Source: Christiangramia sp.
Lineage (GTDB): Bacteria > Bacteroidota > Bacteroidia > Flavobacteriales > Flavobacteriaceae
Length of the DNA stretch: 6,472 bases
Direction of reading: 5' to 3'
NCBI GenBank assembly: GCA_024635735.1
Contig: JAGXII010000224.1
Span: 1-6,472 of the forward strand
Positions 5,583 through 6,472 of this stretch are shown here, piece by piece. The stretch's first letter is position 1. The number at the start of each line of letters is the position of its first letter. The notes beneath the pieces are model-generated. The model was not told where the DNA came from. It worked only from the letters and a program-made list of their open reading frames with translations, and did no database searches. The position numbers and the translations under genes are program-made.

Positions 5583-5720
5583 CTCTTAGGTCAAATATTT
5601 CTTAAAAGTAATAGAAGCTGGATTCATCTAATGTTTTTACCCCAACATAACATTCCGGAAGTCAGACCCTACGCAAACTTCCTGATGAATCCTTTCAATT
5701 ACTTAAATAAATAATTTAAC
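5555..5720 (-). ncRNA. Candidate structured small RNA with a compact three-way junction, class unknown
   Basis: Minus-strand transcript of about 165 nt, ending at the intrinsic terminator 5555-5582 and preceded by a -7-like element at 5725-5732. Nested complementarity predicts a fold. An outer helix AAGTAAT/ATTACTT (5698-5704 with 5606-5612) leads through a 5/7-nt internal loop to a 9-bp helix GGATTCATC/GATGAATCC (5684-5692 with 5620-5628). This closes a three-way junction with two 6-bp hairpins: GGAAGT/ACTTCC (5657-5662 with 5677-5682, 14-nt loop) and AATGTT/AACATT (5630-5635 with 5649-5654, 13-nt loop). The linkers are only 1, 2 and 1 nt. It contains only tiny reading frames (9 and 13 codons). 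I do not recognise the class. It could be a trans-acting sRNA, or a riboswitch or attenuator whose downstream gene was displaced by the repeat at 5417-5519. The fold is hand-derived. Confidence 0.5.
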
Positions 5721-5724
5721 GATG

Positions 5725-5732
5725 CGAATATA
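5725..5732 (-). promoter_or_regulatory. Candidate -7 element of the small RNA
   Basis: TATATTCG on the minus strand matches the Bacteroidota TAnnTTTG element at 7 of 8 positions and would start transcription near 5720, just before the outer helix of the candidate RNA. The -33 element is weak: a T-rich stretch lies at about the right spacing, but the nearest TTG is 25 bp away. Confidence 0.4.
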
Positions 5733-5926
5733 AAACCGTGAAGTCAGTTAGAAAATACAACTTTAAAGGTAATTTTCTCTAAACTTAATGGGTGCATAAA
5801 AACCGGAAGCCTGAATTTTTGCTATAATTAGAAGTTTTAAAACCTGGAGATTAAGCATTCATACCTGTAAGCGAGATATTGTTTTTCAGAAGCAAAAATA
5901 TAGCTAAGCCAAATGTATTTCGAAGA
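5733..5926. other. Intergenic stretch with no recognised feature
   Basis: AT-rich and without a convincing gene on either strand. A 30-codon minus-strand frame starting at 5929 has no recognisable product. On the plus strand, a short open stretch before 5927 runs in frame into the HPF motif of the permease remnant. It might be more of that decayed gene, but it is too degraded to align by eye. Confidence 0.4.
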
Positions 5927-6322
5927 CATCCCTTTAATCCCTAATAATTGCAAATCTCATCGCCTGGTATTTTTTAGGTATAAAGCGAGGGATTACTAAA
6001 GATTAGCACCAGATCTTTTCAAGCAGCGGGTATAATTATTTTACTTACCCGTGCAGGAGGAGCTTTTAAGGAGATTTTAATTAATACCGCCGCAGGTATT
6101 ACCTCCCCCATTATCACCCAGGCTGGATATCCGGTAGAACAAATATCAGGGATGGTAATCGCCATCGCCCCTGGTGCATTAATATTATTTCACGTAAACG
6201 ACAGCGATTTTTGGCTGGTAAGCCATAAACCCGGGATTTCTGAAAAATAAATATTACGCTCCCGGTGCACAATAATCACCATAATTCCCTTTATATCAGT
6301 ACTTATAGCTATATTTAACTGA
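5927..6322 (+). pseudogene. Decayed GntP-family gluconate permease (C-terminal remnant)
   Basis: About 130 codons of a membrane permease that is normally about 430-450 residues. Fragments match the family in order across frames. His-Pro-Phe (5927-5935) is followed, after a shift, by LIIANLIAWYFLGIKRGITKD (5941-6003), ending at TAG. After a second shift comes FQAAGIIILLTRAGGAFKE (6017 on), where the family has LLTGAGGAF. LINT then jumps straight to AAGITSPI, so about 50-60 residues are lost in frame. The family signature HVNDSGFW appears as HVNDSDFW (6191-6214). A TAA at 6248-6250 stands where the family usually has Gln (EKQTL). After it the frame continues as ILRSRCTIITII... to a TGA at 6320-6322, close to the family's normal C-terminus. 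There is no start codon and the N-terminal two thirds are absent. With several independent lesions the gene is dead. The assignment as gluconate/GntP rests on motifs recalled from the family. Confidence 0.8.
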
Positions 6323-6472
6323 TTATTGCTATAAATGATAATTTTTCGGTTCTGTAACCTTGACAACAAAGTATATTTATTGAGCTTAATTTAGAATAAG
6401 CATCAAAAAAAAATTAGAAAATAGTATATAGTCTGCCCCGCTTAACTTTTTCTGAAAATATTTTAAAATATG
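6323..6472. other. AT-rich intergenic end of the window
   Basis: No gene is visible. A 7-bp inverted repeat TTATAGC/GCTATAA spans 6303-6334 across the end of the permease remnant. A plus-strand TATATTTA (6372-6379) resembles a -7 element but has no matching upstream box. The window's last three bases are ATG, which could be the start of a following gene but cannot be judged. Confidence 0.4.

Noticed and set aside
5589..5655. Two tiny minus-strand frames (9 and 13 codons) inside the candidate RNA, as possible leader peptides.
   Set aside because: Neither has a run of a regulatory amino acid, and both fall within predicted helices; kept only as a note in the RNA entry.
5838..5929. Minus-strand 30-codon frame (MSSKYIWLSYIF...).
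   Set aside because: Short, no recognisable similarity, and opposite the permease remnant at its start; no support beyond being open.
1542..6472. CRISPR array, tRNA or rRNA genes.
   Set aside because: No regularly spaced identical repeats and no cloverleaf or rRNA-like sequence was seen in the non-coding parts.

Overview
The window looks like chromosome of a member of the Bacteroidota, most likely a marine Flavobacteriaceae (Gramella/Zunongwangia/Salegentibacter type). This rests on the AT-rich composition, the near absence of Shine-Dalgarno sequences, promoter elements resembling the Bacteroidota TAnnTTTG -7 box, and an intergenic repeat of a kind common in flavobacteria. The genus is inference.

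Layout. Positions 1-1012 (minus) hold the N-terminal 337 residues of a type II cation P-type ATPase that runs off the left edge. 1080-1541 (minus) is a pyridoxamine-5'-phosphate-oxidase-like flavin-binding protein, probably in one operon with the ATPase. 1841-2686 (plus) is a tandem universal stress protein, divergent from that operon. 2693-3454 (minus) is a short-chain dehydrogenase. 3734-4198 (minus) is an Hsp20 small heat-shock protein with its own terminator. 4468-5280 (minus) is a PAS-like plus LuxR-HTH regulator. The last 1.2 kb has no intact protein gene. It holds a MITE/REP-like repeat (5417-5519), a candidate structured small RNA with promoter and terminator (about 5555-5720, minus) and the wreck of a GntP-family gluconate permease gene (about 5927-6322, plus).

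How the genes work together. The four promoters in front of the PPOX/ATPase pair, the usp gene, the SDR gene and hsp20 share one architecture. Each has an FNR-type box (TGAT-N4-ATCA, one copy with a single mismatch), and a Bacteroidota-like -7 element starts exactly 29.5 bp from the box centre. Each arrangement occupies exactly 44 bp, and the implied transcription start puts the box at about -41.5, the classical position for activation by a CRP/FNR-family protein. The window is therefore probably part of an oxygen- or redox-controlled stress regulon. Its contents (Hsp20, Usp, cation ATPase, PPOX-like protein) resemble in kind the DosR dormancy regulon of mycobacteria. The LuxR-type gene lacks this box and appears to be controlled separately.
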